Positions 37,790 to 46,884 of a stretch of 64,000 nucleotides of DNA are shown here, piece by piece (the stretch's first letter is position 1; each line of letters opens with the position of its first letter). The notes beneath the pieces are model-generated. The model was not told the origin of the DNA, did not search any database, and saw nothing but the letters and a program-made list of their open reading frames with translations. The translations under genes were made by a program, and so were the position numbers. The stretch is from the NCBI RefSeq assembly GCF_000212375.1, contig NC_015501.1, positions 1,550,001-1,614,000 on the forward strand, written 5' to 3'. This stretch comes from Porphyromonas asaccharolytica DSM 20707. GTDB lineage: Bacteria; Bacteroidota; Bacteroidia; Bacteroidales; Porphyromonadaceae.

Positions 37790-38359
37790 ATGGAGCAAAT
37801 GACCGAGAGCAATCCGCAGGAGCTAGTTGCCTTCCTCACGCTGTGCAAGGACTACTGCGCGCTCGTAGAGCATGCGTCCGAGTATAGTCGGGCGGACTTT
37901 ATAAAGCGCACTTACGGCTACCTCCCAGAGATCTTTAGCTACTTATCGCAGATGCCAGCGACCTCTACGGAGGAGCTGGAGGATTGGCTTACGGGCTACA
38001 CGCAGGTGATCTCAGATGAGACAGTGAGTTACTACGAGGAGCAGGTGCGTGCGCTACTGGGCGAGGAGCTAGATCTCTTCCTTCACTACCCTGTGGGTAT
38101 AGCGCAAGATGGCGAGCTACAGCCGGAGCGACTCTCACGCCTTCTGGTACTGATCTCCCGTGAGTTGGGTACGCCGCTGCTGGTGCTTAGAGAGGATGCT
38201 GGCGAGCTACTCGTTGCGACGCTCTCGATACTGCAATACGCTTTTGACACATACCTGGGTGATGCGCTCCTCTCTGCCCTGCGTGTGCTGCACTATCACA
38301 AGCATGCCGAGGGGCTAGAGGAGGATACTGACCGCTGGGCTACAGAAAGCATACAATAA
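37790..38359 (+). CDS. DUF5063 protein
   Basis: The ATG at 37790 gives 189 residues (MEQMTESNPQELVAFL); a GTG two codons earlier is less likely. The protein is acidic and mostly helical and resembles DUF5063 proteins, which in Bacteroidales often precede a 3'-5' exonuclease gene, as here. No catalytic motif is evident. It lies 18 bp before the exonuclease gene, which suggests shared expression. The function is unknown. Confidence 0.75.
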   Translation: MEQMTESNPQELVAFLTLCKDYCALVEHASEYSRADFIKRTYGYLPEIFSYLSQMPATSTEELEDWLTGYTQVISDETVSYYEEQVRALLGEELDLFLHYPVGIAQDGELQPERLSRLLVLISRELGTPLLVLREDAGELLVATLSILQYAFDTYLGDALLSALRVLHYHKHAEGLEEDTDRWATESIQ

Positions 38360-38377
38360 TATATAGAGTAAACAATC

Positions 38378-38998
38378 GTGCTGTCATCAATTACTAAAGA
38401 GGAGATAGGCAAACTAGCCAAAGCGACCTTCACTGGTGAAATCGTTGTCGTGGACTCGCTCCCGCAAGTGGAGTCTGCCGTAGCAGCTCTAGAGCAGTGT
38501 GCTATAATCGGTATGGACACAGAGTCTAAGCCTGTCTTTAAGAAGTATGAGCGTCAGTCTGTAGCTCTTATTCAGCTATCGAGCGAGAGTTGCTGCTACC
38601 TCTTTAGGATCAACAAAATAGGCATTCCGCCTCGGCTACAAGGTTTACTGGAGCGTGAGGACATACTCAAGGTGGGACTAGACCTTTGCGGTGATCGGAG
38701 ACAGCTGAGAAGGTTTTCGCCAGAGTTACATCCACAAGGCTTTGTAGACTTGCAGCGACTTACCCCAGCTTACGGCATCCATGACTTGGGTCTGCAGAAG
38801 ATCTATGCGATACTCTTCGGGGAGAAGATTAGCAAGCGTGCTCAGCTGACCAATTGGGAGGCGGCTACGCTAACGCCTGCGCAGCAAAGCTACGCAGCGC
38901 TCGACGCATACGCTTGTCTCCGCATCTATCATCGTCTAGAGTCGGAGCCAATGCCACTACTGCACCACTTCGGGCTCTGTCCTGAGCAGCCATCCTAG
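38378..38998 (+). CDS. 3'-5' exonuclease (DnaQ/RNase D-like, DEDDy)
   Basis: A GTG start at 38378 gives 206 residues. The DEDD motifs are visible: IIGMDTESKPVF (Asp and Glu of motif I), LKVGLDLCGDRRQL (motif II region) and QSYAALDAYACL (motif III, Tyr-x3-Asp, so the DEDDy class). SKRAQLTNWEA lies just before motif III, as in RNase D-type domains. No HRDC domain is attached. The substrate (RNA or DNA) cannot be decided. It sits in the asd run between the DUF5063 and methyltransferase genes. Confidence 0.88.
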   Translation: MLSSITKEEIGKLAKATFTGEIVVVDSLPQVESAVAALEQCAIIGMDTESKPVFKKYERQSVALIQLSSESCCYLFRINKIGIPPRLQGLLEREDILKVGLDLCGDRRQLRRFSPELHPQGFVDLQRLTPAYGIHDLGLQKIYAILFGEKISKRAQLTNWEAATLTPAQQSYAALDAYACLRIYHRLESEPMPLLHHFGLCPEQPS

Positions 38999-39035
38999 GA
39001 CTTTACCACAAGAGTTACAACCTACCACCACCCCT

Positions 39036-40256
39036 ATGTACCAGTTATACCTCAAGCCTCACCGTGAGGAGCCTCTCCTCAGACATCATCCATGGGTCTT
39101 TTCGGGCGCACTGCAGCGCACCAAGGAGAGCATACCGCTAGGATCGATAGTGACTATCCTCAACCACGATGGCTCTCAGCAACTCGGGCAGGGAGTCTAC
39201 GAGGGTGGGACGATAGCCGTCCGCATGCTGACCTTTGGTGAGGAGAAGATAGGGGAGTGGCGCACATTCTTTACCACACGTCTGAGCCAAGCGCATCAGC
39301 TACGCAAGACGCTCCTCCAGAGCCAAGATGGTAGGCAGACAGACTGCTGGCGCTTGTGTTATGGCGAGAGCGATTTCATACCTGGACTAGTCATTGACAT
39401 CTATCGAGAGGTGGCTGTGATACAGATACATGCGCTGAGTCTCTACCCACTGCGTCAGTTGATTGCTGAGGTACTGTGCGAGCTGCCAGAGCTAGGCGTG
39501 CACTACGTCTATGACAAGTCTGTCGAGACGCTTCCAGCACAGACCCCTAGCGAGTGGATTATGCCCAATGGCTACCTAGGCAAGGCTCCCTCGGCAGAGT
39601 ACGATCGGACGGTGCAGGAGTACGGTTACCGCTTTCTGCCAGACTGGGAGCGAGGACAGAAGACCGGTTTCTTCGTGGACCAGCGTGACAATAGACGTCT
39701 TGTCGAGTCGTACGCTCGGGGGCGCAATGTCCTCAATATCTGCTGCTACTCGGGTGGTTTCTCCGTCTACGCACTCGGAGGGGGTGCCCAGCGTGTCGTC
39801 TCAATAGATAGCTCTGCACGAGCTATCTCACTCTGCGAGGAAAGTGTGGCGATCAACTTCTCTTCTGACCCAGAGACGCTCCAGAGACACGAGGCGGTCG
39901 TAGCTGATGCTTTCGACTACCTATCTGCGATCGAGACGAGTGCTTACGACCTCATAGTCCTAGATCCCCCCGCCTTTGTCAAGCAGCGCAACCATAAGCA
40001 GCAAGGTCTGGGCGGGTATCGCCGATTAAACGAATTAGCACTCAGAGCGATCGCCCGTGGTGGACTGCTCTTCACATTTAGCTGCTCGCAAGCTGTTACG
40101 ATGGAGGAGTTTACCCTAGCAGTGATGACGGCTGCCACACTTGCGGGGCGAGAGGTGCGCATCCTCAAGCGTTTGGGACAGAGTCCTTGTCATCCGATCA
40201 ACATCTTTTACCCAGAGGGGGAGTATCTCAAGGGGCTGCTCCTCTATGTCTCTTGA
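39036..40256 (+). CDS. rlmI: RlmI-like class I SAM-dependent rRNA methyltransferase
   Basis: The 406-residue protein has an N-terminal PUA domain (residues 1-75, HPWVFSGAL ... VYEGGTIAVRML), a middle EEHEA-like region, and a C-terminal Rossmann methyltransferase domain. The SAM-binding text NICCYSGGFSVYALGGGA and the catalytic-type DPPAFVK (about residue 309) are clear, as is QRDNRR. RlmI methylates C1962 of 23S rRNA in E. coli; the same target is likely but not shown. It ends 3 bp before the next gene. Confidence 0.88.
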   Translation: MYQLYLKPHREEPLLRHHPWVFSGALQRTKESIPLGSIVTILNHDGSQQLGQGVYEGGTIAVRMLTFGEEKIGEWRTFFTTRLSQAHQLRKTLLQSQDGRQTDCWRLCYGESDFIPGLVIDIYREVAVIQIHALSLYPLRQLIAEVLCELPELGVHYVYDKSVETLPAQTPSEWIMPNGYLGKAPSAEYDRTVQEYGYRFLPDWERGQKTGFFVDQRDNRRLVESYARGRNVLNICCYSGGFSVYALGGGAQRVVSIDSSARAISLCEESVAINFSSDPETLQRHEAVVADAFDYLSAIETSAYDLIVLDPPAFVKQRNHKQQGLGGYRRLNELALRAIARGGLLFTFSCSQAVTMEEFTLAVMTAATLAGREVRILKRLGQSPCHPINIFYPEGEYLKGLLLYVS

Positions 40257-40259
40257 TCC

Positions 40260-41270
40260 ATGTCGCCTAAGCCCAAAGAGCCCACCTCAGACCTACTATC
40301 GCCACAGACGACTAGTGCCGTGGCTGGTGGTATCGACTGCGAGCAGCTCTTTGCCTTGATGACACAGCAGCTTACTCTCGTCGTTGACACGCGGCGCTCT
40401 GGCAAGCTTTATAGACTTCTGCAGAAAGAGCTCGAAGCTCCGACCGATCATCTCAAGTTCCTTCAGACAGAGGGACTACACTGGCTACACCGTGTGGCTC
40501 GTCACGACTCACTCCCAGCGATCGACTACCTAGTTAAGCTCTATCAGCCGCACTCCGATAGGGTTGCGCAAACTTGTCTGAGACGCTACCTGCGCCAAAG
40601 AGTAGCATTGCGAGGAAATGTCGAGGATCTCTATGCTCTGGCACTACACTTGACAAGCCCGCAGACGGGACTGAGGAAGAACTACCGAGAGGCGAGCGAC
40701 TGCTTGCGTATGGCTATACAGCTAGGGCATCCGAAGTCTCATCTCCTCTTAGCGCAAATGTATCAGCGAGGCTTGGGCGTGGTGCGTAGTCACGAGCAGT
40801 ATCTCTATCACCTAGAGACGGCTGCCGAGGCGGGGCTCGTGGAGGCACAGATAGCTCTCGCTAGGGCTTATGCTCAGGGTGGGCTCTTCGTTCAGATGGA
40901 TCGAGTTGAGTACTGGCTCACGGCAGCTTTTAGGCAAGATGCTCCCGAAGCGTGCTACCTGCTAGGCAAGCTGTGGTATCACCAAGATGGAGATTGCTAT
41001 AGCTCTCGTGTCGTCTCCTTGTGGGAGCGAGCTGCCGAGGCGGGTATCCCCGAGGCGTGCTATGAGATAGGGCGAATGCTCCTAACAGATTCGCTACAAC
41101 CCAATCGCCGTACGGAGGCTATTCGCTACTTGTGCCAAGCAGCGCAGGGCGGTGTCTTTCTGGCGAATCAGCTACTCTATCGACATCATTACGACGCTAG
41201 TGGACGCTACATCGGTATGCTTCGTGAGTCGCTCTCGGAGTATGTCGCTGAGGAGCAGATGCTCTTTTGA
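40260..41270 (+). CDS. Sel1-repeat protein
   Basis: The 336-residue protein has no signal peptide. From about residue 120 it shows Sel1-type tetratricopeptide repeats: DCLRMAIQLGHPKSHLLLAQ then MYQRGLGV, HLETAAEAGLVEAQIALARA then YAQGG, ERAAEAGIPEACYEIGRMLL and a last unit CQAAQGGVFLANQLLY. Such repeats mediate protein contacts. The gene starts 3 bp after the methyltransferase stop, so translation is probably coupled. The partner is unknown. Confidence 0.8.
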   Translation: MSPKPKEPTSDLLSPQTTSAVAGGIDCEQLFALMTQQLTLVVDTRRSGKLYRLLQKELEAPTDHLKFLQTEGLHWLHRVARHDSLPAIDYLVKLYQPHSDRVAQTCLRRYLRQRVALRGNVEDLYALALHLTSPQTGLRKNYREASDCLRMAIQLGHPKSHLLLAQMYQRGLGVVRSHEQYLYHLETAAEAGLVEAQIALARAYAQGGLFVQMDRVEYWLTAAFRQDAPEACYLLGKLWYHQDGDCYSSRVVSLWERAAEAGIPEACYEIGRMLLTDSLQPNRRTEAIRYLCQAAQGGVFLANQLLYRHHYDASGRYIGMLRESLSEYVAEEQMLF

Positions 41271-41318
41271 GTCCTAAGGAAGTCTTACTTTAATAACAAG
41301 CTAACCGAACAAACGAAT

Positions 41319-41717
41319 ATGAAAACGCACTTAGTCAAGCAGGGAGCTTATCTCTCGCAAATCGATAATCAACGAGGCAGCAGCGTAACGGTCGACCTCC
41401 CAGTCACTTCTGGCGGTACGAATCAGGGCCCCACCGCCTTCGAGCTTCTCGCCATGTCGCTCAATGGTTGCATTGCAACGATCTTTACCACGATGGCCGA
41501 GAAGAAGCGTCTCACCATCGAGCATCTAGAGATAGATCTAGAGGCACAGACCACAGAGGGCGAGATGGATGCGATCGACTACACGCTACGAGTCAAGACG
41601 ACCGCCACAGATCAGGAGCTGGAGAAGTGCCTCGAGCTGACCGAGAAGGTCTGCCCCGTAGGGCGACTCTTTCACCGTGCTGGTGTCCCCTTCACTCATC
41701 GCATCGAGCGACTATAA
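41319..41717 (+). CDS. OsmC family peroxide-reducing protein
   Basis: The 132-residue protein matches OsmC/Ohr-type proteins in size and in both reactive cysteines, Cys51 in SLNGCIATIF and Cys112 in EKVCPVGRLFHR. The family removes organic or other peroxides with thiol help. It ends the plus-strand run and is followed by a bidirectional terminator. Whether it is closer to OsmC, Ohr or the YhfA group cannot be settled by eye. Confidence 0.88.
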   Translation: MKTHLVKQGAYLSQIDNQRGSSVTVDLPVTSGGTNQGPTAFELLAMSLNGCIATIFTTMAEKKRLTIEHLEIDLEAQTTEGEMDAIDYTLRVKTTATDQELEKCLELTEKVCPVGRLFHRAGVPFTHRIERL

Positions 41718-41762
41718 GGAGCGCGCTTTTTTCATCTAGAGCAAGGCTGCGGCAAGTCAAAG

Positions 41763-41802
41763 CAAAACCCCACCATCGTGTTTGTACAATGGTGGGGTTT
41801 TG
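41763..41802. terminator. Bidirectional terminator between the OsmC gene and nrdJ
   Basis: CAAAACCCCACCAT (41763-41776) and ATGGTGGGGTTTTG (41789-41802) are a perfect 14-bp inverted repeat with A- and T-rich outer ends, placed between convergent genes. Confidence 0.85.
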
Positions 41803-41881
41803 TAGTTTAGAGGGGTTAGCTCTGGAAAGCTTGTCAAGCGACTCTCAAGAGCCTAGTGTAAAGGGGAGTGAGCCTCTCTGG

Positions 41882-44455
41882 CTAGCCACACTTTGAGGAG
41901 CCGCAGTTGGTGCAGATAAGACAACCCTCCTGGTAGACTAGCGTGTGCTGTCCGCAGTTAGAGCAGGCGGCAGAGACGCTTGTACCACTGGGTAGGTAAC
42001 TCTTGAGAGCGCGAGCCACACCATTCTTCCAGGTGTTGATACTCTCATCGTTGAGCTCCATGCCTTGGACAAGATTGATGACCTGATCTATCGGCATCTG
42101 GTAGCGTAGGACGCCTGAGATGAGCTTGGCATAGTTCCAGTACTCAGGGTTGAACTTCGTGTCTAGACCCTCCACCGTGGTCTTGAAGCCACGCTTGTTG
42201 TGAAACTGGAAGTCGTAGTGCTTCGTGCCGTCCTCATCGTAGCTGCGGATGATCTTACCCTTCGTTACGCTCTTGGGGAGCATGATCCCCTCGTCATCGT
42301 CAGCGATACCTGTGAAGACCTCGTAAGGCTTGCCGTCGAGCAAGCCGACGAAGGCGATCCACTTCTCCTTATTATTTTGAAAGCGTACGATGTCAGCCTC
42401 TAGTTCTTTAGGGCGCTTGCGTACCGTCTGAGACAAAGGTGTGGGCTCTACGGGAACTTCGGGCGCTGACTCCTGCTCACTCTTCGCTTGCTGCTCCTTC
42501 TTCTGCTGCTCCTCCGAGATTAGTACGCCAGAGCGAGAACCTTCACGATATACGGTGCAACCCTTGCAACCAGCCTTCCATGCCTCAATGTAAAGCGTAG
42601 CAACCATCTCCTGCGAAATGTCGGAGGGGAGATTGATCGTCACGCTAATGCTGTGATCCACCCATTGCTGTATGCGTCCCTGCATCTTGACCTTGGCAAC
42701 CCAGTCCACATCGTTGGCAGTAGCCTTGTGGTAAGGTGACTTAGCGACTAGTTCTTGTAGCTCTTCGTGCGAATAGTTATGGTTTGGGTCGTAGCCGTTG
42801 GCCTTCATCCAGGTGAGGAAGTTGTGGTGGTAGACCGTGTACTCCTCGAAGGTGTCGCCCGTCTCGTCGGTGTAGTCCACCTTAACATTCTTGTCGTTGG
42901 GATTGACCTTGCGTCTGCGCTTGTAGACAGGCATAAAGACCGGCTCGATACCTGACGAAGTCTGCGTCATAAGGCTTGTCGAACCCGTGGGTGCGATGGT
43001 GAGCATCGCTATATTACGACGACCGAACTTCTTCATCTCCTCATAGAGCTTCGGATCAGCCTTGGCAACGCGCTGGATAAAGGGATTGTCCTTCTCACGC
43101 TCTGTGTCATAGAGGTCAAAGGCTCCGCGCTCCTTAGCCAACTCTACTGAACTTGCGTAAGCTGATAGGCAGAGTGTCTTCTGCACCTCCTCAGCAAAGC
43201 TGATAGCCTCGTCCGAACCATAGCGCATGCCCATAGCTGCGAGCATATCGCCCTCGGCGGTAATGCCGACACCCGTGCGACGCCCGAGGAGCGTCTTGCG
43301 CTTGATCTTGCGCCACAGCTCACGCTCAGCTGCTTTGACCTCTTCGGTCTCCGTATCTGAGGCGATCTTCATGAGGATTGCATCGATCTTCTCTGCTTCT
43401 AGGTCAATGATGTCATCCATGATGCGTAGCGCCTTGGCAACATGCTCACGGAAGAGGTCGAAGTCAAACGAAGCCTCTGCCGTAAAAGGATTGCGCACGT
43501 AGCTGTACAGGTTGATCGCCAGCAGACGGCAACTATCGTACGGACAGAGCGGGATCTCACCGCAAGGATTGGTCGAGATAGTCTTGAAGCCTAGATCGGC
43601 GTAGCAGTCGGGCACAGACTCGCGGATGATCGTGTCCCAAAAGAGCACCCCAGGCTCAGCACTCCGCCAAGCGTTGTAGATGATCTTGTCCCATAGCTGG
43701 CGTGCCTGAATGGTGCGGGTAAACTTAGGCTCCTTCGAGTGTATAGGATAGGTCTGCACATACTCCTTGTCATCCACAACTGCCTGCATAAAGGCATCGT
43801 CGATGCGTACTGAGACATTGGCACCCGTGACCTTACCCTCGGTCATCTTAGCATCGATAAAGGACTCGCTGTCAGGGTGATTGATCGATACCGTCAGCAT
43901 GAGCGCACCACGACGACCATCTTGCGCTACCTCACGAGTGGAGTTGGAGTAACGCTCCATAAAGGGTACCAAGCCTGTAGAGGTGAGGGCCGAGTTCTTG
44001 ACTGGCGACCCCTTAGGGCGTATATGCGATAGGTCGTGCCCCACGCCACCACGTCGCTTCATCAGCTGTACCTGCTCCTCATCGATGCGGATGATGCCTC
44101 CGTAAGAGTCTGGCTCACCATCTAGACCGATGACAAAGCAGTTCGAGAGCGAGGCAATCTGGTAATTATTGCCAATGCCAGTCATGGGACTGCCCTGAGG
44201 CACGATGTAGCGGAAGTGATCCATCAGATCCATCAGCTCACTCTCAGAGAGCGGGTTGGGGTAGTTGTGCTCTATGCGAACCAGTTCTCGTGCGATGCGC
44301 TGATGCATGTCACGAGGGGTCTGCTCGTAGATGTTGCCATAGCTGTCCTTAAGGGCGTACTTGGTCACCCACACTTTGGCGGCCAGCTCATCACCGCCAA
44401 AGTACTCCAATGTGGCTTGATAAGCCTCATCAAAGGAATATGTCTTTTGCTTCAC
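41882..44455 (-). CDS. nrdJ: Adenosylcobalamin-dependent (class II) ribonucleotide reductase
   Basis: The 857-residue enzyme carries the class II core: LSNCFVIGL (first redox Cys), the STNPCGEIPL motif with the active-site thiyl Cys, APTGSTSLM, and the C-terminal redox region. A C-terminal tail with four-Cys zinc-like pattern (CSNCGQH ... CTNCGSSKCG) follows, as in many bacterial NrdJ. It makes deoxynucleotides using B12, so cobalamin supply matters to this organism. No cobalamin riboswitch or clear NrdR boxes precede it; the upstream 370 bp is AT-rich. Confidence 0.93.
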   Translation of the reverse strand: MKQKTYSFDEAYQATLEYFGGDELAAKVWVTKYALKDSYGNIYEQTPRDMHQRIARELVRIEHNYPNPLSESELMDLMDHFRYIVPQGSPMTGIGNNYQIASLSNCFVIGLDGEPDSYGGIIRIDEEQVQLMKRRGGVGHDLSHIRPKGSPVKNSALTSTGLVPFMERYSNSTREVAQDGRRGALMLTVSINHPDSESFIDAKMTEGKVTGANVSVRIDDAFMQAVVDDKEYVQTYPIHSKEPKFTRTIQARQLWDKIIYNAWRSAEPGVLFWDTIIRESVPDCYADLGFKTISTNPCGEIPLCPYDSCRLLAINLYSYVRNPFTAEASFDFDLFREHVAKALRIMDDIIDLEAEKIDAILMKIASDTETEEVKAAERELWRKIKRKTLLGRRTGVGITAEGDMLAAMGMRYGSDEAISFAEEVQKTLCLSAYASSVELAKERGAFDLYDTEREKDNPFIQRVAKADPKLYEEMKKFGRRNIAMLTIAPTGSTSLMTQTSSGIEPVFMPVYKRRRKVNPNDKNVKVDYTDETGDTFEEYTVYHHNFLTWMKANGYDPNHNYSHEELQELVAKSPYHKATANDVDWVAKVKMQGRIQQWVDHSISVTINLPSDISQEMVATLYIEAWKAGCKGCTVYREGSRSGVLISEEQQKKEQQAKSEQESAPEVPVEPTPLSQTVRKRPKELEADIVRFQNNKEKWIAFVGLLDGKPYEVFTGIADDDEGIMLPKSVTKGKIIRSYDEDGTKHYDFQFHNKRGFKTTVEGLDTKFNPEYWNYAKLISGVLRYQMPIDQVINLVQGMELNDESINTWKNGVARALKSYLPSGTSVSAACSNCGQHTLVYQEGCLICTNCGSSKCG

Positions 44456-44824
44456 TTGAATAGGTGTATGAAGGGTTACAAGATTAAATCTGTTTAGAAG
44501 TCAAATCGTAAATAAATTAAATCTGACTCCGCGAAATCCTCTGCAATATTACAACCAATAATTGACGTGGGCAAATAAATCAACTGGAAAAGCATCAATT
44601 GTTGAAAAGTTGTCCGTATTAAAAGTGTAATTACTTCATATGTAGACTTATACGTATATTGTGCGTGTTCGCAAGTTGACTGTTTTGAAAACTCACCTTT
44701 GTGGGAAACTGCACAATACTTGCGTAAATGGTTGGCTATGTGGCTTAAAATGGTCTTTCAATTAGGGTTGTCTAGGTCTTCTCTCTAAGAATATCTCGAT
44801 CTTGCTCAGGCGTTCAGTAGATTT
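44456..44824. other. AT-rich intergenic region upstream of nrdJ
   Basis: This stretch is visibly richer in A and T than its neighbours and holds no gene or recognisable riboswitch. CACCTTTG at about 44692-44699 on the plus strand is a near match to a -7 element with no obvious gene to serve. It probably contains the nrdJ promoter, but no exact TAnnTTTG was found on the minus strand. Confidence 0.4.
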
Positions 44825-44984
44825 CCACGTAGAGAATCTTAAAAATCTCCGTGGAGATTTTTTATTTGCCACGTGGGCAAGAATCATTTCCTCCGAAGTT
44901 TCATTTGATTCCTCCGAAGTTTTATTTCTCGCCTACGTGGAGAATAATTTTTCCTCACGTGGATATTTCCAAATATTCACGTGG
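44825..44984. repeat. Six-box CCACGTGG-type array, copy at 44.8 kb
   Basis: Boxes at 44825 (CCACGTAG), 44847 (CTCCGTGG), 44869 (CCACGTGG), 44933 (CTACGTGG), 44955 (TCACGTGG) and 44977 (TCACGTGG) keep the 22, 22, 64, 22, 22 spacing. The centre again has two TCCTCCGAAG motifs. The spacer between the last two boxes, ATATTTCCAAATAT, is nearly palindromic. It sits between divergent nrdJ and the beta-barrel gene. Confidence 0.92.
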
Positions 44985-45056
44985 AGATCGGCTTCTTGCT
45001 TGCGAGAGTGCCACCGATCCTAGGGTATTGGTATTGCGTATCTTCTGAAAGATTCC

Positions 45057-45064
45057 GACCTTTG
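45057..45064 (+). promoter_or_regulatory. Possible -7 element of the small beta-barrel gene
   Basis: GACCTTTG is one base off TAnnTTTG, with ATTG 20 bp upstream as a weak -33. It is 30 bp before the ATG at 45094. Confidence 0.35.
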
Positions 45065-45093
45065 CCCCCGAATAATCACAGATACGATTAAAC

Positions 45094-45678
45094 ATGAAGA
45101 AACTGTTTACACTTTTCGCAGGGCTACTACTTGCCCTCCTCTGGAGCTGTGGCTCTCTACAGGCACAGACCACAACGGATGAGCACGACCACCAGGCTTC
45201 GTGGTTTGTAGGTGGTGTCGCTAGTTTTTGGATCGACAGTGATGCCGGGAAGACATCGCTAGAGTTTCAACCTGAATTCGGTTACTTTCTAAACGACACG
45301 TGGGCCGTGGGACTCATTGCAGGCTATGGACTGGAGTCGCACGAGGTAACTGGTGAGAAGGTACTACAACACGAGGTATCGCTCTCTCCTTTCGTCCGCT
45401 ACTACTACCTGCATAGAGGTCCAATCAATCTCTATGTAGACGGCAATGTGGGCTACAGCTACGAGACATCTAAGGGTAATAGCCACCACGGTTATGAGGT
45501 GGGCTTGCGTCCTGGTGCCTGCGTAGATCTTGCGGAGGGATTGTGCCTCTGCATGCGTTTGGGCTTCTTGGGCTATCGCAAGAGCTTCCACGGAGAGGAG
45601 CCTAGTGTGCCTTCGAATGGCTTCGGGCTATCCTTCACCCCAGAGCATCTGATGATCGGATTGGAGCTAGAGTTTTAG
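45094..45678 (+). CDS. Small outer-membrane beta-barrel protein
   Basis: The 194-residue protein has a signal peptide ([20 protein letters not shown], cleavage near LQAQ) and then alternating strands typical of an eight-stranded OMP_b-brl barrel, e.g. [20 protein letters not shown] and [17 protein letters not shown], ending in Phe as barrel proteins do. The Cys within the signal region may hint at a lipobox, but signal peptidase I cleavage fits better. The function is not readable. Its stop overlaps the engB stop by 4 bp from the opposite strand. Confidence 0.8.
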   Translation: MKKLFTLFAGLLLALLWSCGSLQAQTTTDEHDHQASWFVGGVASFWIDSDAGKTSLEFQPEFGYFLNDTWAVGLIAGYGLESHEVTGEKVLQHEVSLSPFVRYYYLHRGPINLYVDGNVGYSYETSKGNSHHGYEVGLRPGACVDLAEGLCLCMRLGFLGYRKSFHGEEPSVPSNGFGLSFTPEHLMIGLELEF

Positions 45679-46286
45679 GCCTCTAGCTCAGCTATCATAC
45701 GGTTGAGCTGCTCGATATAATCTAGGAGTTCGTCACGCCCCAAGCCAGTCGATGCACTGGTCACGAAGAGGGGCGGCAGCTCCTCCCAATCTTCTAGTAG
45801 ACGAGATTGGTAAGCCTCTACAGCATCCCGCTGTACCTGCTTGCCGATCTTGTCTGCTTTGGTGAAGACGATACTGAAGGGGATGCCTTTTTCGCCCATT
45901 TCATTGATAAACTCTAGGTCGATGCGCTGCGGCTCATGGCGTATGTCTACAAGGACGAAGAGGTTGACCAAGGCCTCACGCTTCGTGACGTACTGGTCAA
46001 TCAGCTTGCGAAACTGCTCCCGCTGCTCTAGACTCCTGCGTGCGTAGCCGTAGCCGGGCAGGTCGACGAGGTGCCACGACTCATTGATCAGAAAGTGGTT
46101 GATGAGCTGCGTCTTACCAGGCTTTTGCGAGGTCATCGCTAGCCCTTTGTGCCCTGTGAGCATATTGATGAGCGAGGATTTGCCCACGTTGGAGCGCCCT
46201 ATGAAGGCGTACTCGGGTAGTGTACTTTGAGGGCAAGACTTTACTGAAGGACTACTCTGTACGAAGGTGGCGGAGTGTATTAACAT
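45675..46286 (-). CDS. engB: Ribosome-biogenesis GTPase EngB (YsxC/YihA)
   Basis: The 203-residue TRAFAC GTPase shows the P-loop GRSNVGKSS (residues 30-38), [10 protein letters not shown] (switch I Thr), DLPGYGYA (G3) and TKADKIGK (G4), then a C-terminal SAS motif ([10 protein letters not shown]5). EngB helps assemble the large ribosomal subunit. Its normal length and all motifs are present. It follows the HD-domain gene by 37 bp. Confidence 0.95.
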   Translation of the reverse strand: MLIHSATFVQSSPSVKSCPQSTLPEYAFIGRSNVGKSSLINMLTGHKGLAMTSQKPGKTQLINHFLINESWHLVDLPGYGYARRSLEQREQFRKLIDQYVTKREALVNLFVLVDIRHEPQRIDLEFINEMGEKGIPFSIVFTKADKIGKQVQRDAVEAYQSRLLEDWEELPPLFVTSASTGLGRDELLDYIEQLNRMIAELEA

Positions 46287-46323
46287 TGTGGTTTGGGTCT
46301 TGGTGGATGAATGGATAGGTGCT

Positions 46324-46884
46324 TTAGACTAATGTGCTGGACACCTGAAACTGCTCGTGCATTTGGTCGAAGCGGGCTAAGGACTCGGCGCCATACTTGG
46401 CGAGCGAGGTGCGTACCTTCTCTAAGGGCTTCTGATGCTCTAGTTGAGTCTTGGAGTAAAACTTGTCGGCATAGCAGATGACCCGCTCCTCGATGCTTTG
46501 GGGCATATAGAGGCGGTCGGTCGGGAGATCTAGTCCCCGAGCACGGATGGTCTCGCTGTCTAGTCCTGTGCCGGTGTGCCGCTCGGCAACCTGCGCATGC
46601 CGCTCCAGACCTAGCTCACGTAGTAGCTCGCCGCCTAGGTAGCCGTGACGTAAGTAAGGCTCGGTGCCGTAGCAACCGATCGTGGGGGCGTCAGTGAGGT
46701 AGATGCCGATGTCGTGGAGCATAGCTCCCTCGTAGACAAATCGCTCGTCGCACGCTAGCTCGGGGTGCTGACGTACAACTTCAAGTGCCAGCTCGGCAAC
46801 CTGCTGGCTGTGGGTTAGCAGGATGCGGTAGCCGAGCGTGTCGGTAGGGTAGTAACGCTCGATGATCTGTATGGGGTCAATCAT
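46324..46884 (-). CDS. HD-domain phosphohydrolase
   Basis: The 186-residue protein carries the HD signature: His near residue 25 ([11 protein letters not shown]), HD in [12 protein letters not shown] (about residues 56-57), further His residues around 79-103 ([15 protein letters not shown]) and a late Asp in CYADKFYSK. Such stand-alone HD proteins hydrolyse nucleotides or other phosphate esters; the substrate is unknown. It overlaps the end of the alpha-2-macroglobulin gene by 8 bp, so the two are likely translated from one message. Confidence 0.83.
   Translation of the reverse strand: MIDPIQIIERYYPTDTLGYRILLTHSQQVAELALEVVRQHPELACDERFVYEGAMLHDIGIYLTDAPTIGCYGTEPYLRHGYLGGELLRELGLERHAQVAERHTGTGLDSETIRARGLDLPTDRLYMPQSIEERVICYADKFYSKTQLEHQKPLEKVRTSLAKYGAESLARFDQMHEQFQVSSTLV

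Noticed and set aside
44456-44824. A cobalamin riboswitch upstream of B12-dependent nrdJ
   Set aside because: None of the aptamer strings (AGTCCCGC, GGGAAGG, GACCTGC) is present on the minus strand in this interval.
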